Below the pieces are notes generated by a model. The model saw only the letters and a program-made list of their open reading frames with translations. It did no database searches and was not told the DNA's origin. Below are positions 1 through 7,551 of a stretch of 64,000 nucleotides of DNA, in pieces (position 1 is the stretch's first letter; every line of letters begins with the position of its first letter). Origin of the DNA: Aequorivita aurantiaca (GTDB taxonomy: Bacteria; Bacteroidota; Bacteroidia; Flavobacteriales; Flavobacteriaceae); assembly GCF_030410135.1 (NCBI RefSeq), contig NZ_JAUGQQ010000002.1:434001-498000 (forward strand), in the 5' to 3' direction. A program made the translations under genes and the position numbers.

Positions 1-2364
1 TTTGGTCTTTTCCAATGATTGGCTCTTAGGGATCTTTACAAGAAGGTTCATAATAAATTTATTCTTTATCCTTCCAATTGGCGGCGGTTCCGGCCCTAAT
101 ATATTTTCCTTGAATTGAATTTCTAAAGCCTGTCCAAACCAGATGGAAGCATTCTGTACTCGCGCCAAATTTTTATCCTTAAAAACAATTTTTATTGTTC
201 TGAAAAACGGCGGATACTTATAATTATATCGTTCCTCCAGTTGCTCTTTATACATCGCATTGTAATCATTCACGCTTACCTGCTTCAGGATTTGGTGGTA
301 TGGATTGTAAGTTTGTATCAAAACCTTACCGCGTTTTTGGGTGCGCCCTGCCCTACCGGAAACTTGCTGAAGCAATTGAAAACTACGTTCGTGCGCCCTG
401 AAATCCGGAAAATTCAAAAGATTGTCCGCATTCATCACACCCACCAAACTTATATTTCTAAAATCCAAACCCTTCGCAAGCATTTGGGTACCAACCAAAA
501 TATTGATTTCTTCATTTTCAAGAGCTTCAATCAATTTTGCATAGGAATGTTTGCCTTTGGTGGTATCTTGATCCATTCGGGCCACTTTATAATCGGGAAA
601 TAGTGTTTTCAACTCCGTTTCAATTTGTTCGGTGCCAAAGCCTTTGGTGTCCAAAGTTTCGCTACCGCAGGCAATGCAACTCTGCATCATTGCCATATGA
701 TAGCCGCAGTAATGGCATCGTAATTGGTTTTTGTGCTGGTGATAAGTCAAGCTAACATCACAGTTGGGGCATTGTGGTGAAATGCCACATGTGGTACATT
801 CCACAACTGGCGAAAAGCCTCTTCTATTTTGAAAGAGGATTACCTGCTCGCCATTTTTTAAAACCTCGCGCATTTCCTCCAAAAGCCTATCGCTGAAATG
901 GCCCGTCATCTGTTTTTTTCGCGTTTTCTCTTTAATATCCACCAATTCAATATCCGGCATCATCACATTTCCGAAACGTTTCATCAACGTAACCAATCCG
1001 AACTTTCCCGATTTGGCGTTGTGGTAACTCTCCAGGGAAGGCGTGGCGCTTCCCATCAAAAGTTTGGCTTTATGCAAGTTAGCGAGTACAATGGCACTGT
1101 CACGGGCGTTGTAACGTGGTGCGGGACTGTACTGTTTGAACGAAGGTTCGTGCTCTTCATCAATTATTATAAAACCTAGGTTTCGAAACGGAAGAAATAA
1201 TGATGACCGAGCTCCAATAACCACTTGTGCCTTAGCTTTATTGTTCAAAACATTTTTCCATACCTCCACTCTTTCATTTACGGAAAATCTGGAATGATAG
1301 ACGGAAATTTTTTCTCCAAAATATTTTTGCAACCTATTTATAAGCTGAGTGGTTAGTGCAATTTCGGGAAGCATATAAAGTACCTGTTTTCCGGACGCTA
1401 TCATCTTTTCAATGAGCCGGACATATATTTCAGTTTTTCCGCTGGACGTAACGCCGTGCAGCAGCACCACGTCATTGGTTTGAAATGATGCTTCTATTTC
1501 ACTAAGCGCTGTGGCCTGTGCTTGGTTTAGGCTTTTAACTTCTATTGAGGTTTCTCCGGAAAATTCAACACGATCGTGCTGAATAAAATATTCCTCCAGA
1601 ATGCCTTTATCTGTCAACGATTTTATTACGGAAGCCGTGACCTTACTTTTCTTTTGAAGCGATGCCGAACTGATTGGCTTGCGGGTCTGGCTATTAAGCA
1701 TAAAAAGATGCATCAGAACATCTCGTTGTTTGGGAGCCCGAGTTAATGTATCCAACAATTCGCGAAGGCTTTCCTCTGAAGTGAATTGTGGCGCAAGTTT
1801 TATATACCGTTTCAGCTTTGGCGTGTATTGCTCATATACGGTTTCCTCAATTTCTATAATATTTTTGTCCAATAATTTTTGGATAACCGATACGATATTT
1901 TTTCGATCCAAGATGGAGCGGGCATCATTGATATGTAGGGAAGATTGATGCTGTAGCGCTTCAAATAAAACAAATTCGTCATCGCTTAAAGTTGCCTCTT
2001 CCATATTGTTCCGGGCGGTAAGTTTGATGATGGTTTCGCTCTCAAGCAAAAAGGCGCTGGGAAGGGCAGCTTTGATCACCTCACCCAAAGAGCACATATA
2101 ATATGCTGCCATCCACTCCCAATGTTTCAGTTGAAGTGGGGTGATGACTGGCTCTTCATCTAAAATATGGTCAATGGATTTTGTTTCATAACCCATTGGC
2201 TGCTGTGCGTGCACCTGAAAAACAATTCCTGTGTACACTTTAGCTTTTCCAAAGGGTACGGCCACACGCATGCCGGGCTTTAAAAATGCGGCCTCATCAT
2301 TATTCACGCTGTAGGTAAAACTCTGTTTCAACGGAATGGGCAGAATGACGTCTAGAAAGTACAC
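1..2364 (-). CDS. priA: Primosomal protein N' (PriA helicase), C-terminus cut by window edge
   Basis: PriA restarts stalled replication forks by binding forked DNA, unwinding it 3'-5' and loading the primosome. My translation of the minus strand shows an N-terminal fork-binding region (YFLDVILPIP near the start), a Walker A motif GVTSSGKTE around residue 303, a DEEH helicase motif around residue 401, and a zinc-binding segment with eight cysteines (CTTC, CPNC, CHYC, CIAC) around residues 525-560, followed by GFGTEQIE. All are hallmarks of PriA. The reading frame is open for 788 codons and runs off the window, so perhaps a few dozen residues are missing. The chosen start is a GTG at 2364; a TTG at 2397 in the same frame is possible, and no ATG lies between the upstream stop and the conserved N-terminus. 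Confidence 0.95.
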   Translation of the reverse strand, partial: MYFLDVILPIPLKQSFTYSVNNDEAAFLKPGMRVAVPFGKAKVYTGIVFQVHAQQPMGYETKSIDHILDEEPVITPLQLKHWEWMAAYYMCSLGEVIKAALPSAFLLESETIIKLTARNNMEEATLSDDEFVLFEALQHQSSLHINDARSILDRKNIVSVIQKLLDKNIIEIEETVYEQYTPKLKRYIKLAPQFTSEESLRELLDTLTRAPKQRDVLMHLFMLNSQTRKPISSASLQKKSKVTASVIKSLTDKGILEEYFIQHDRVEFSGETSIEVKSLNQAQATALSEIEASFQTNDVVLLHGVTSSGKTEIYVRLIEKMIASGKQVLYMLPEIALTTQLINRLQKYFGEKISVYHSRFSVNERVEVWKNVLNNKAKAQVVIGARSSLFLPFRNLGFIIIDEEHEPSFKQYSPAPRYNARDSAIVLANLHKAKLLMGSATPSLESYHNAKSGKFGLVTLMKRFGNVMMPDIELVDIKEKTRKKQMTGHFSDRLLEEMREVLKNGEQVILFQNRRGFSPVVECTTCGISPQCPNCDVSLTYHQHKNQLRCHYCGYHMAMMQSCIACGSETLDTKGFGTEQIETELKTLFPDYKVARMDQDTTKGKHSYAKLIEALENEEINILVGTQMLAKGLDFRNISLVGVMNADNLLNFPDFRAHERSFQLLQQVSGRAGRTQKRGKVLIQTYNPYHQILKQVSVNDYNAMYKEQLEERYNYKYPPFFRTIKIVFKDKNLARVQNASIWFGQALEIQFKENILGPEPPPIGRIKNKFIMNLLVKIPKSQSLEKTK

Positions 2365-2426
2365 AGTATGGGTTAAGGGTTGTGCGTTTGGTTTCAATTT
2401 TTTGTTTGTGCAGCGTTTCTTTCAAT

Positions 2427-2451
2427 AAAAAAAGCCACCCAAATTGGTGGC
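2427..2451 (-). terminator. Rho-independent terminator after the DUF2147 gene
   Basis: A perfect 6-bp stem GCCACC/GGTGGC with a 6-base loop (2434-2451) is followed, on the minus strand, by seven T residues. It lies 25 bases after the DUF2147 stop codon and before priA, so it should separate the two transcripts. Confidence 0.8.
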
Positions 2452-2476
2452 CTAAAGATAATATTTTAAAAGATTT

Positions 2477-2905
2477 CTACTTAACGCGCTGCCATGTTTG
2501 TGTTCTTCCCAATAAAGAAAAGCCAATATATCCCCGGACGTTCAGCTTGTTGGGGCCATCAAGTTCTATATAGCATTTGTACACCTTTCCATTGTTAGGA
2601 TCGGTAATGGTGCCATCGTTATATTCTTCACCATCCTTTTGGAGACCTTTGATAATAACAAGGCCCAAAATGGGTTTGTTTTTGTCGCTGCCGCTGCATT
2701 CAACACAGGTTAAATCACGTTTTTTGGGATCGAGAATTTCTACCACTTTTCCGTAGACTTTCCCATCTTGTTTGTAGATTTCAACAATGGATTTTGCTTC
2801 GCCTGTTTCGTCGTCAATGGTTTTCCATTTTCCCGTAACATCCTGTGCCACGGCGGCCATAACAGTAAGAATTGTAAGGGATAGAGTCAATAACATTTTT
2901 TTCAT
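2477..2905 (-). CDS. Secreted DUF2147 family protein
   Basis: A 142-residue exported protein. Residues 1-20 form a signal peptide ending in VMAAVAQ, and the mature part is a single DUF2147 domain (GKWKTIDDETGEAKSIVEI near its start, GRTQTWQRVK at the end). Bacteroidota members are small periplasmic or outer-membrane-associated beta proteins of unknown function. Two cysteines in LTCVECSG may bind metal or form a disulfide; this is inference. The gene starts 25 bases after yihY ends on the same strand, so it may be the last gene of the nadC-yihY operon, and it is followed by a clear terminator. Confidence 0.85.
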   Translation of the reverse strand: MKKMLLTLSLTILTVMAAVAQDVTGKWKTIDDETGEAKSIVEIYKQDGKVYGKVVEILDPKKRDLTCVECSGSDKNKPILGLVIIKGLQKDGEEYNDGTITDPNNGKVYKCYIELDGPNKLNVRGYIGFSLLGRTQTWQRVK

Positions 2906-2930
2906 AGTTTCAAAAAATTTAGCATTAGGT

Positions 2931-3845
2931 TTACATTTTATCTTTTAATCTTCTTATTGAAATGTTCAGTTCAAAACCGAGCAGAAGTAGGTTCGCGTTT
3001 ATCCAAATATATAACATCAGAATTAAAAGTGCGCCGATGGAGCCATACAACTCGTTATAATTCGAAAAATTATTTATATACACCCCGAAAAAATAAGTAG
3101 TAAGCAAAAACAAGATAGTGGTTGTTACCGCCCCAGTTGAAAAAAAACTGGAAGTTCGTCCTTCTTTGGTGCCGAAATAATAAAGTGTGGCAATTACCAC
3201 ATAAATCATAACTACAAATACGAGAAATTGAAAGAACTGTATCCAGGAAACGTCATTATCAATATATGCTCTGGACTGCAGGTCGTTTATTATGTATTCG
3301 CCATATAAAATGACCCCCACCGAGGTTAACAACAACAGTGCCACGAAAATTGAAACGGCCAGCGCCACAAAATACTGCCGAAAAAAACTTCTGTTTATGG
3401 TGACGTGGAATGAAAACTCAAATGCGCTGAAAATTGCGTTCACGCCATTGGCCGATAAAAATATGGATAGAAAAAACACAAATGATAGCAGTCCGGAACG
3501 TGGATTCACTGCAATGTCTGCAATAATGGGATAAAAAAACTGCGTGGTTTGTGCGGGCAATAACGCTTCAATAAAAATCAGAAATCTTGTTTGGAACCCT
3601 TCCACCGGAATGTAGGGAATCAAGTTCAATAGAAATAATAAAAATGGAAACAATGCCAGAAAAAAACTATAAGCAATGGAACTAGCGCGAGGCGAAAAGG
3701 ATCCCTTTAAAATTCCCGTTCCATAAATATCCAGCAAATGGTAAAGGGAAAATGCGCCCAGCCCAGGAAGTTTGATCTTTTTACTGAGCCGCACCAAATT
3801 ACGAATAACCGGAAAATTGATTTCCTTTTCCTCCTTTTCGTTCAT
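2931..3845 (-). CDS. YihY/BrkB family inner-membrane protein
   Basis: A 304-residue integral membrane protein of the YihY/BrkB (UPF0761) family, whose molecular role is unknown despite old names such as ribonuclease BN. A cytoplasmic N-terminus of about 50 residues precedes six hydrophobic segments. Family features include GILKGSFSPRASSIAYSFFL before the first helix, and YGSIGALLILMLYIWINANLLLLG near the C-terminus (given here as two adjoining stretches: YGSIGALLILML and YIWINANLLLLG). The length is normal for the family. Its start codon overlaps the nadC stop by four bases (ATGA), indicating translational coupling. Confidence 0.9.
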   Translation of the reverse strand: MNEKEEKEINFPVIRNLVRLSKKIKLPGLGAFSLYHLLDIYGTGILKGSFSPRASSIAYSFFLALFPFLLFLLNLIPYIPVEGFQTRFLIFIEALLPAQTTQFFYPIIADIAVNPRSGLLSFVFFLSIFLSANGVNAIFSAFEFSFHVTINRSFFRQYFVALAVSIFVALLLLTSVGVILYGEYIINDLQSRAYIDNDVSWIQFFQFLVFVVMIYVVIATLYYFGTKEGRTSSFFSTGAVTTTILFLLTTYFFGVYINNFSNYNELYGSIGALLILMLYIWINANLLLLGFELNISIRRLKDKM

Positions 3846-4711
3846 TTAACGGCTTTTAGGCTTAAGTCCATATTGTGAACGGAATGCGTCAGTGCGCCAC
3901 TTGAAATATAATCCACACCGCAGGCTGCATATTTGCTTGCGGTTTCTAATGTAATGCCTCCGCTTGATTCCGTGAGACATTTTCCATTTATGAGTTTTAC
4001 GGCTTCCGCAGTGTCCTGATAGTTGAAATTGTCTATCAAAATTCGGTACACGCCTTCCGTCTGTAATATTTCTTCAATTTCCTGCAGGTTTCGGGCTTCA
4101 ACAATTATTTTCAGATCGAGGTGATTATTTTTTAAATAGCGTTTCGTTTTTTCTATAGCCTTAGTTATTCCACCACAGAAATCTATGTGGTTGTCCTTTA
4201 GCATTATCATATCGTAGAGTGCAAAGCGATGGTTTTCGCCGCCTCCAATTTTTACGGCCCATTTTTCCAACGCGCGGATTCCCGGAGTGGTCTTTCGGGT
4301 GTCGAGGATTTTGGTATTTGTGCCCTCAAGCAGTTTTACGTATTCATTGGTCTTGGTGGCGATTGCGCTCATGCGCTGCATCGCGTTCAAAACGAGCCGT
4401 TCCGATTTTAGAATAGATTGGGAAAGGCCTGACACATAAAAACATACATCGCCGTATTTCACCGGGCTTCCATCTTCTATTTTTATTTCTAGTTCCAATC
4501 CCGGATCCACAAATTCAAATACCTGCCTTGCGAAATCTACTCCCGCGATTATGCCTTCGTCCTTTACCAACAATTTTGCGGAACCCAATGCATCCTCCGA
4601 AATGCAGGCCAGGGAACTGTGGTCGCCCTCCCCCACATCTTCACGGATTGCGTTGGCAATGATGATATCTATTTCTTTGTTGAATTGTTTCTCTGAAATC
4701 ATAGCAACCAA
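3842..4711 (-). CDS. nadC: Nicotinate-nucleotide pyrophosphorylase (quinolinate phosphoribosyltransferase)
   Basis: NadC converts quinolinate and PRPP to nicotinate mononucleotide, CO2 and pyrophosphate in de novo NAD synthesis in the cytoplasm. The 289-residue product has the normal length, with the phosphoribosyltransferase core motifs RKTTPGIRALEKWAVKIGG, HRFALYDMIMLKDNH and, near the C-terminus, ESSGGITLETASKYAACGVD. An alternative start is the Met at residue 4 (MISEKQF). nadA and nadB are not in the window. It is the first gene of a probable nadC-yihY-DUF2147 unit and is divergent from rlmH. Confidence 0.96.
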   Translation of the reverse strand: MVAMISEKQFNKEIDIIIANAIREDVGEGDHSSLACISEDALGSAKLLVKDEGIIAGVDFARQVFEFVDPGLELEIKIEDGSPVKYGDVCFYVSGLSQSILKSERLVLNAMQRMSAIATKTNEYVKLLEGTNTKILDTRKTTPGIRALEKWAVKIGGGENHRFALYDMIMLKDNHIDFCGGITKAIEKTKRYLKNNHLDLKIIVEARNLQEIEEILQTEGVYRILIDNFNYQDTAEAVKLINGKCLTESSGGITLETASKYAACGVDYISSGALTHSVHNMDLSLKAVK

Positions 4712-4739
4712 ATTTCAGCTAAAATACTTTAAAAAGTTT

Positions 4740-4774
4740 GAAGCACGAAGACAGAAGACGGAAGTGGAACATTT
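4740..4774 (+). repeat. Degenerate heptanucleotide array upstream of rlmH
   Basis: Five consecutive 7-base units (GAAGCAC, GAAGACA, GAAGACG, GAAGTGG, AACATTT) lie directly against the -7 promoter element of rlmH. The same GAAGACN unit occurs in frame inside mcmA at 9703-9730. Confidence 0.6.
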
Positions 4775-4782
4775 TATCTTTG
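4775..4782 (+). promoter_or_regulatory. Bacteroidota -7 promoter element of rlmH
   Basis: TATCTTTG matches the Bacteroidota -7 consensus TAnnTTTG exactly and sits 25 bases before the rlmH ATG. A clear TTG -33 element is not visible; the heptad array occupies that position. Confidence 0.65.
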
Positions 4783-4807
4783 TATTTTTAATGCTGAAAA
4801 AGTAGAA

Positions 4808-5281
4808 ATGAAAATAACACTGCTCACCATTGGCAAGACCGATAACACCGAACTGCAAAGCTTGATGGACGATTATACGAAGCGGTTGGGGTATTATATT
4901 TCCTTTGAAATGGAAGTTATTCCCGATGTGAAGAATGCAAAAAACCTATCGGAAGCACTTCAAAAACAAGCCGAAGGTGAAGAAATATTAAAGCGAACCA
5001 CAATGGCCGATGTTTTAGTATTGCTAGATGAAAAGGGAAAGACTTTTACTTCAGAAGGATTTTCGCAGTTCCTTCAGAAGAAGATGAATAGCGGGCTAAA
5101 GAACCTCATCTTCGTGATTGGTGGGCCTTATGGGTTTAGTGACGCCGTTTATTCGCGGGCAAATGGGAAGGTTTCGCTTTCATCAATGACCTTTTCGCAT
5201 CAAATGGTTCGGTTGTTTTTTATTGAGCAACTTTATCGGGGGTTTACTATTCTTCGGAATGAACCATACCATCATCGATAG
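4808..5281 (+). CDS. rlmH: 23S rRNA (pseudouridine-1915-N3)-methyltransferase RlmH
   Basis: RlmH uses S-adenosylmethionine to methylate pseudouridine 1915 of 23S rRNA in assembled 70S ribosomes. The 157-residue protein has the usual length and the SPOUT knot motifs FVIGGPYGF and, at the C-terminus, HQMVRLFFIEQLYRGF followed by NEPYHHR. The start codon follows a TATCTTTG promoter element by 25 bases. It is transcribed away from nadC and converges on the DUF6122 gene. Confidence 0.97.
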   Translation: MKITLLTIGKTDNTELQSLMDDYTKRLGYYISFEMEVIPDVKNAKNLSEALQKQAEGEEILKRTTMADVLVLLDEKGKTFTSEGFSQFLQKKMNSGLKNLIFVIGGPYGFSDAVYSRANGKVSLSSMTFSHQMVRLFFIEQLYRGFTILRNEPYHHR

Positions 5282-5326
5282 TTAGATTATTGGATTGTTG
5301 GATTGTGGGATTTTTAGATGGCGAAT

Positions 5327-5632
5327 TTACCATTGACAATCTATGTAATCTGTTAGCATGTGGAATAGTAGGCCTACGGCAATTATTCGCGTTTTTCTGA
5401 AAAATAGCATTACTATGTAAACCGCCATTGCCCAATAGGTGTGCAGCGGGTGGAAGTTTATGCTACAACGGCCGGGATCAAAGATTGGGGTAGCGAGAAG
5501 ATGGTCCACATCTACCAGCATTGTGGCTAGCATAATTAACCACGCCTTTTTCCATTCCCTTCTAAAGAAAATATAGGCTATTAGGCCCGGAACCAGTAGG
5601 TGAAGCGTGTAATGTACCAGCGTTTGGAGCAT
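5327..5632 (-). CDS. DUF6122 family small membrane protein
   Basis: A 101-residue membrane protein with about four hydrophobic helices. Conserved polar residues sit within them: TLHLLVPGLIAYIFFRREWK, then MLVDVDHLLATPIFDP, HPLHTYWAMAVY and LLFHMLTDYIDC. The repeated His/Asp pairs in membrane segments resemble metal-dependent membrane hydrolases, but the catalytic role is inference. The family is widespread in flavobacteria and uncharacterised. The DinB gene precedes it by 11 bases on the same strand, so they are probably co-transcribed. Confidence 0.75.
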   Translation of the reverse strand: MLQTLVHYTLHLLVPGLIAYIFFRREWKKAWLIMLATMLVDVDHLLATPIFDPGRCSINFHPLHTYWAMAVYIVMLFFRKTRIIAVGLLFHMLTDYIDCQW

Positions 5633-5643
5633 TGGGAAATGTT

Positions 5644-6102
5644 TTAAACCATCTTCGCCAGTAGCACAATCTGCCCTAAGTGATAGGCGTCATGCTGGAT
5701 AATGCCATGAATATGCTGATAGTAGGTTAATTTATTGACCGAATATTCCTTAACAAAATCTGCTTCATTAAAAGTATTTAGGAAATAGAGCCATTCCTTT
5801 TGGGTGGTTTCCAAGGCTTCGAGGGTTTGTTGCCAAGCCTCCTTTGAGTCGTCTTCTATCCTTTTTATGTAATTGTTTGAAGGGGTTTGGAGCACCTCGC
5901 CTTGTACTCTTTTTAGTACGTTTTGGCGCCAGGCGATTAGGTGGTTTACTATTTCCCAAATGGTGTTGCCGTCGCTAATGGGGCGTTGATTGGCCTGTGT
6001 GGCGGTGATTCGGCTGAGGGTGTCTTGCAAGGTTACGTCCAGCCAAGGGTGGCCGTGATACAGGTCTGTGAAGAGCGTTTGAATTCTTTCTGTTTCGTTC
6101 AT
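5644..6102 (-). CDS. DinB family putative metal-dependent protein
   Basis: A 152-residue four-helix-bundle protein of the DinB/YfiT superfamily. Histidines expected to bind a divalent metal are visible in IWEIVNHLIAWRQNV (around residue 54) and in the C-terminal HDAYHLGQIVLL. Members include thiol-dependent transferases and many proteins of unknown function, so the substrate cannot be inferred. It precedes the DUF6122 gene with an 11-base gap. Confidence 0.85.
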   Translation of the reverse strand: MNETERIQTLFTDLYHGHPWLDVTLQDTLSRITATQANQRPISDGNTIWEIVNHLIAWRQNVLKRVQGEVLQTPSNNYIKRIEDDSKEAWQQTLEALETTQKEWLYFLNTFNEADFVKEYSVNKLTYYQHIHGIIQHDAYHLGQIVLLAKMV

Positions 6103-6409
6103 TGGGTTGGTTATTTTTTTATAAAGATAGGAAGATTTGAATTAGTTCTGTTTGCATTATAGCCTTCGGAAAAGTTGGATTTATGGTGCGCTTTTTAGAA
6201 AGCAGGATATTTGTAAGAAGTGCTTTTTTAGTTTTTGTTAAATTTTAATGGAAGCACCCGAGGACATCGGGGACATATCGGGGGGAAATACGGGGGAAAT
6301 AGGAAGGATATATGTAGGAAAATGTGAGAACTACGAAATTATTAGAAGTTTATTTGGCTTTGAAAAACTGTATGGGCACACATTGCAAAGATGCGTCTGC
6401 GGGGAATTC
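6103..6409. other. Intergenic stretch without a clear gene
   Basis: This 307-base gap lies between the DinB gene and the zinc-ribbon membrane protein gene. It contains a G-rich stretch with short direct repeats (about 6255-6300; ACATCGGGG, ACATATCGGGG, then AATACGGGGG). A 64-codon plus-strand frame covers it (6248-6442), but its product has no coding character and it runs into the neighbouring gene. I see no RNA gene or convincing terminator. Confidence 0.5.
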
Positions 6410-7222
6410 CTAAATTTTTGTCAATTCATAACCACAACTTGAACAATACTTAGTGCTACCTCCATTTTCAGCGCAACAATTTTTACAAATTGCGTTGGAC
6501 ATTTTTCCCTGGGGTGGTTGTTCAGCTTGAGGAGGCGTTTTCTTTTTTCTGTTTTTTCTGGCCAGATAACGAATCAACAACACAATACCAAGTATAAACC
6601 CTAGCAGAATGGCATAGAAAACAATTTGACCAAGAAGAAGTCCAGTTTTGTAACCCGCGTCATAAATAGCACTGTTATGATTTTCATTTGTTGAAGTTTG
6701 GGCAATTTGATTTGAGGTAATGGTAAATGAATTGAAAAACGTCGCCTTCCTTTCGTTACTTAAAGTCGTCGCATCGGTTAAAGGCCAAAAATCAATGTTA
6801 ATTATGTTTTGATTTAAATAAATTACCCGTTTAAATCTTTGGCTCGGTAATTCTGGGCTAGATTGGGCAAGATATTCCAATTCTACAGCGAGAAATTCTT
6901 GAATAGCAATTTCATTTAATGAGACAAGTTCCGCATTCGCGGATTCTAAAGCTCCCCTGACCACACCTTGGTATATCGTGGGAATATCTTTTTGGGTTAT
7001 TTGGGAAGTTTGTTGGTCCGTTAATTTTCGAATGCTCACCAAATAGAACGCAACTTCATCTCTTGCATTATAGACCGTTTCCTGCCCGGTTTCAATTAGC
7101 TCGCTTGCCACGGGAAAATCTATACTTGCGAAATCGGTTATATCTGTTTTAACCCACTCCTGGGCATAACTTGTATTGGCTATTAAAAATAATAGGATAA
7201 GTAGTTTGTATGTGGAGTTCAT
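6410..7222 (-). CDS. Exported membrane-anchored protein with C-terminal zinc ribbon
   Basis: A 270-residue protein I cannot assign to a named family. It has an N-terminal signal peptide (residues 1-20, LFLIANTSYAQ), an extracytoplasmic domain of about 160 residues, one strong transmembrane helix near residues 185-215 followed by a basic stretch (RYLARKNRKKKT), and a C-terminal zinc ribbon with four cysteines (CKNCCAENGG then KYCSSCGYEL). The order implies a periplasmic sensor-like domain and a cytoplasmic zinc finger. It stands alone on its strand, with 187 bases or more to each neighbour. Confidence 0.75.
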   Translation of the reverse strand: MNSTYKLLILLFLIANTSYAQEWVKTDITDFASIDFPVASELIETGQETVYNARDEVAFYLVSIRKLTDQQTSQITQKDIPTIYQGVVRGALESANAELVSLNEIAIQEFLAVELEYLAQSSPELPSQRFKRVIYLNQNIINIDFWPLTDATTLSNERKATFFNSFTITSNQIAQTSTNENHNSAIYDAGYKTGLLLGQIVFYAILLGFILGIVLLIRYLARKNRKKKTPPQAEQPPQGKMSNAICKNCCAENGGSTKYCSSCGYELTKI

Positions 7223-7287
7223 GAAGTTATGGTTGGATATTAATGTTTTAAATATTTACGGATTAAAGTTTCGATCAATTTATGAGT

Positions 7288-7324
7288 TGGAGGCACGAGC
7301 GGGACGCTCGCGCTAGCGTGGGAT
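7288..7324. repeat. REP-like palindromic element
   Basis: The stretch reads GGAGGCACGAGCGGGACGCT followed by CGCGCTAGCGTGGGATTT. It contains a hairpin GAGCG-GGA-CGCTC (7297-7309) and the palindrome CGCTAGCG (7311-7318). The form is that of a bacterial REP element. It lies in a gap that also holds an apparent gene remnant. Confidence 0.5.
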
Positions 7325-7328
7325 TTGA

Positions 7329-7502
7329 TTTACCGTAAAAAGTCTCAATTTTGATTTTAGTGTTAATTATTCTTATTTCATAATTGACGTCATAAAAAAA
7401 ATTGACCTTCAAGATTATCATTTAAGTGTTGAAAACTTGCAGAATATAATCTTTGATTTAAAAAAATATCCAGCAGATATTTATAATTTCTTAGATCTCT
7501 AA
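7329..7502 (+). pseudogene. Possible remnant of a gene 3' end (no start codon)
   Basis: A 57-codon open frame ends in TAA at 7500-7502 and has protein-like composition (FIIDVIKKIDLQDYHL, then IIFDLKKYPADIYNFLDL). It has no ATG, GTG or TTG start at its 5' end; the frame opens after a stop at 7326-7328 and abuts the REP-like element. I infer the tail of a gene whose body was lost, but a chance frame is possible in such AT-rich DNA. No family is recognised. Confidence 0.3.
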
Positions 7503-7551
7503 ATTTATAATACATTATGTAATATTATTTTACGACATCTTTATTTATACT

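Noticed and set aside
5281-5325. Period-8 sequence (ATTATTGG, ATTGTTGG, ATTGTGGG) after rlmH
   Set aside because: Only three to four units; a similar 8-base pattern occurs near 46085 and 27585. It may relate to the heptad arrays but is too short to claim as a feature.
6248-6442. 64-codon plus-strand frame in the gap before the zinc-ribbon gene
   Set aside because: It covers a G-rich stretch with short direct repeats and overlaps the 3' end of the neighbouring gene. It has no recognisable features.
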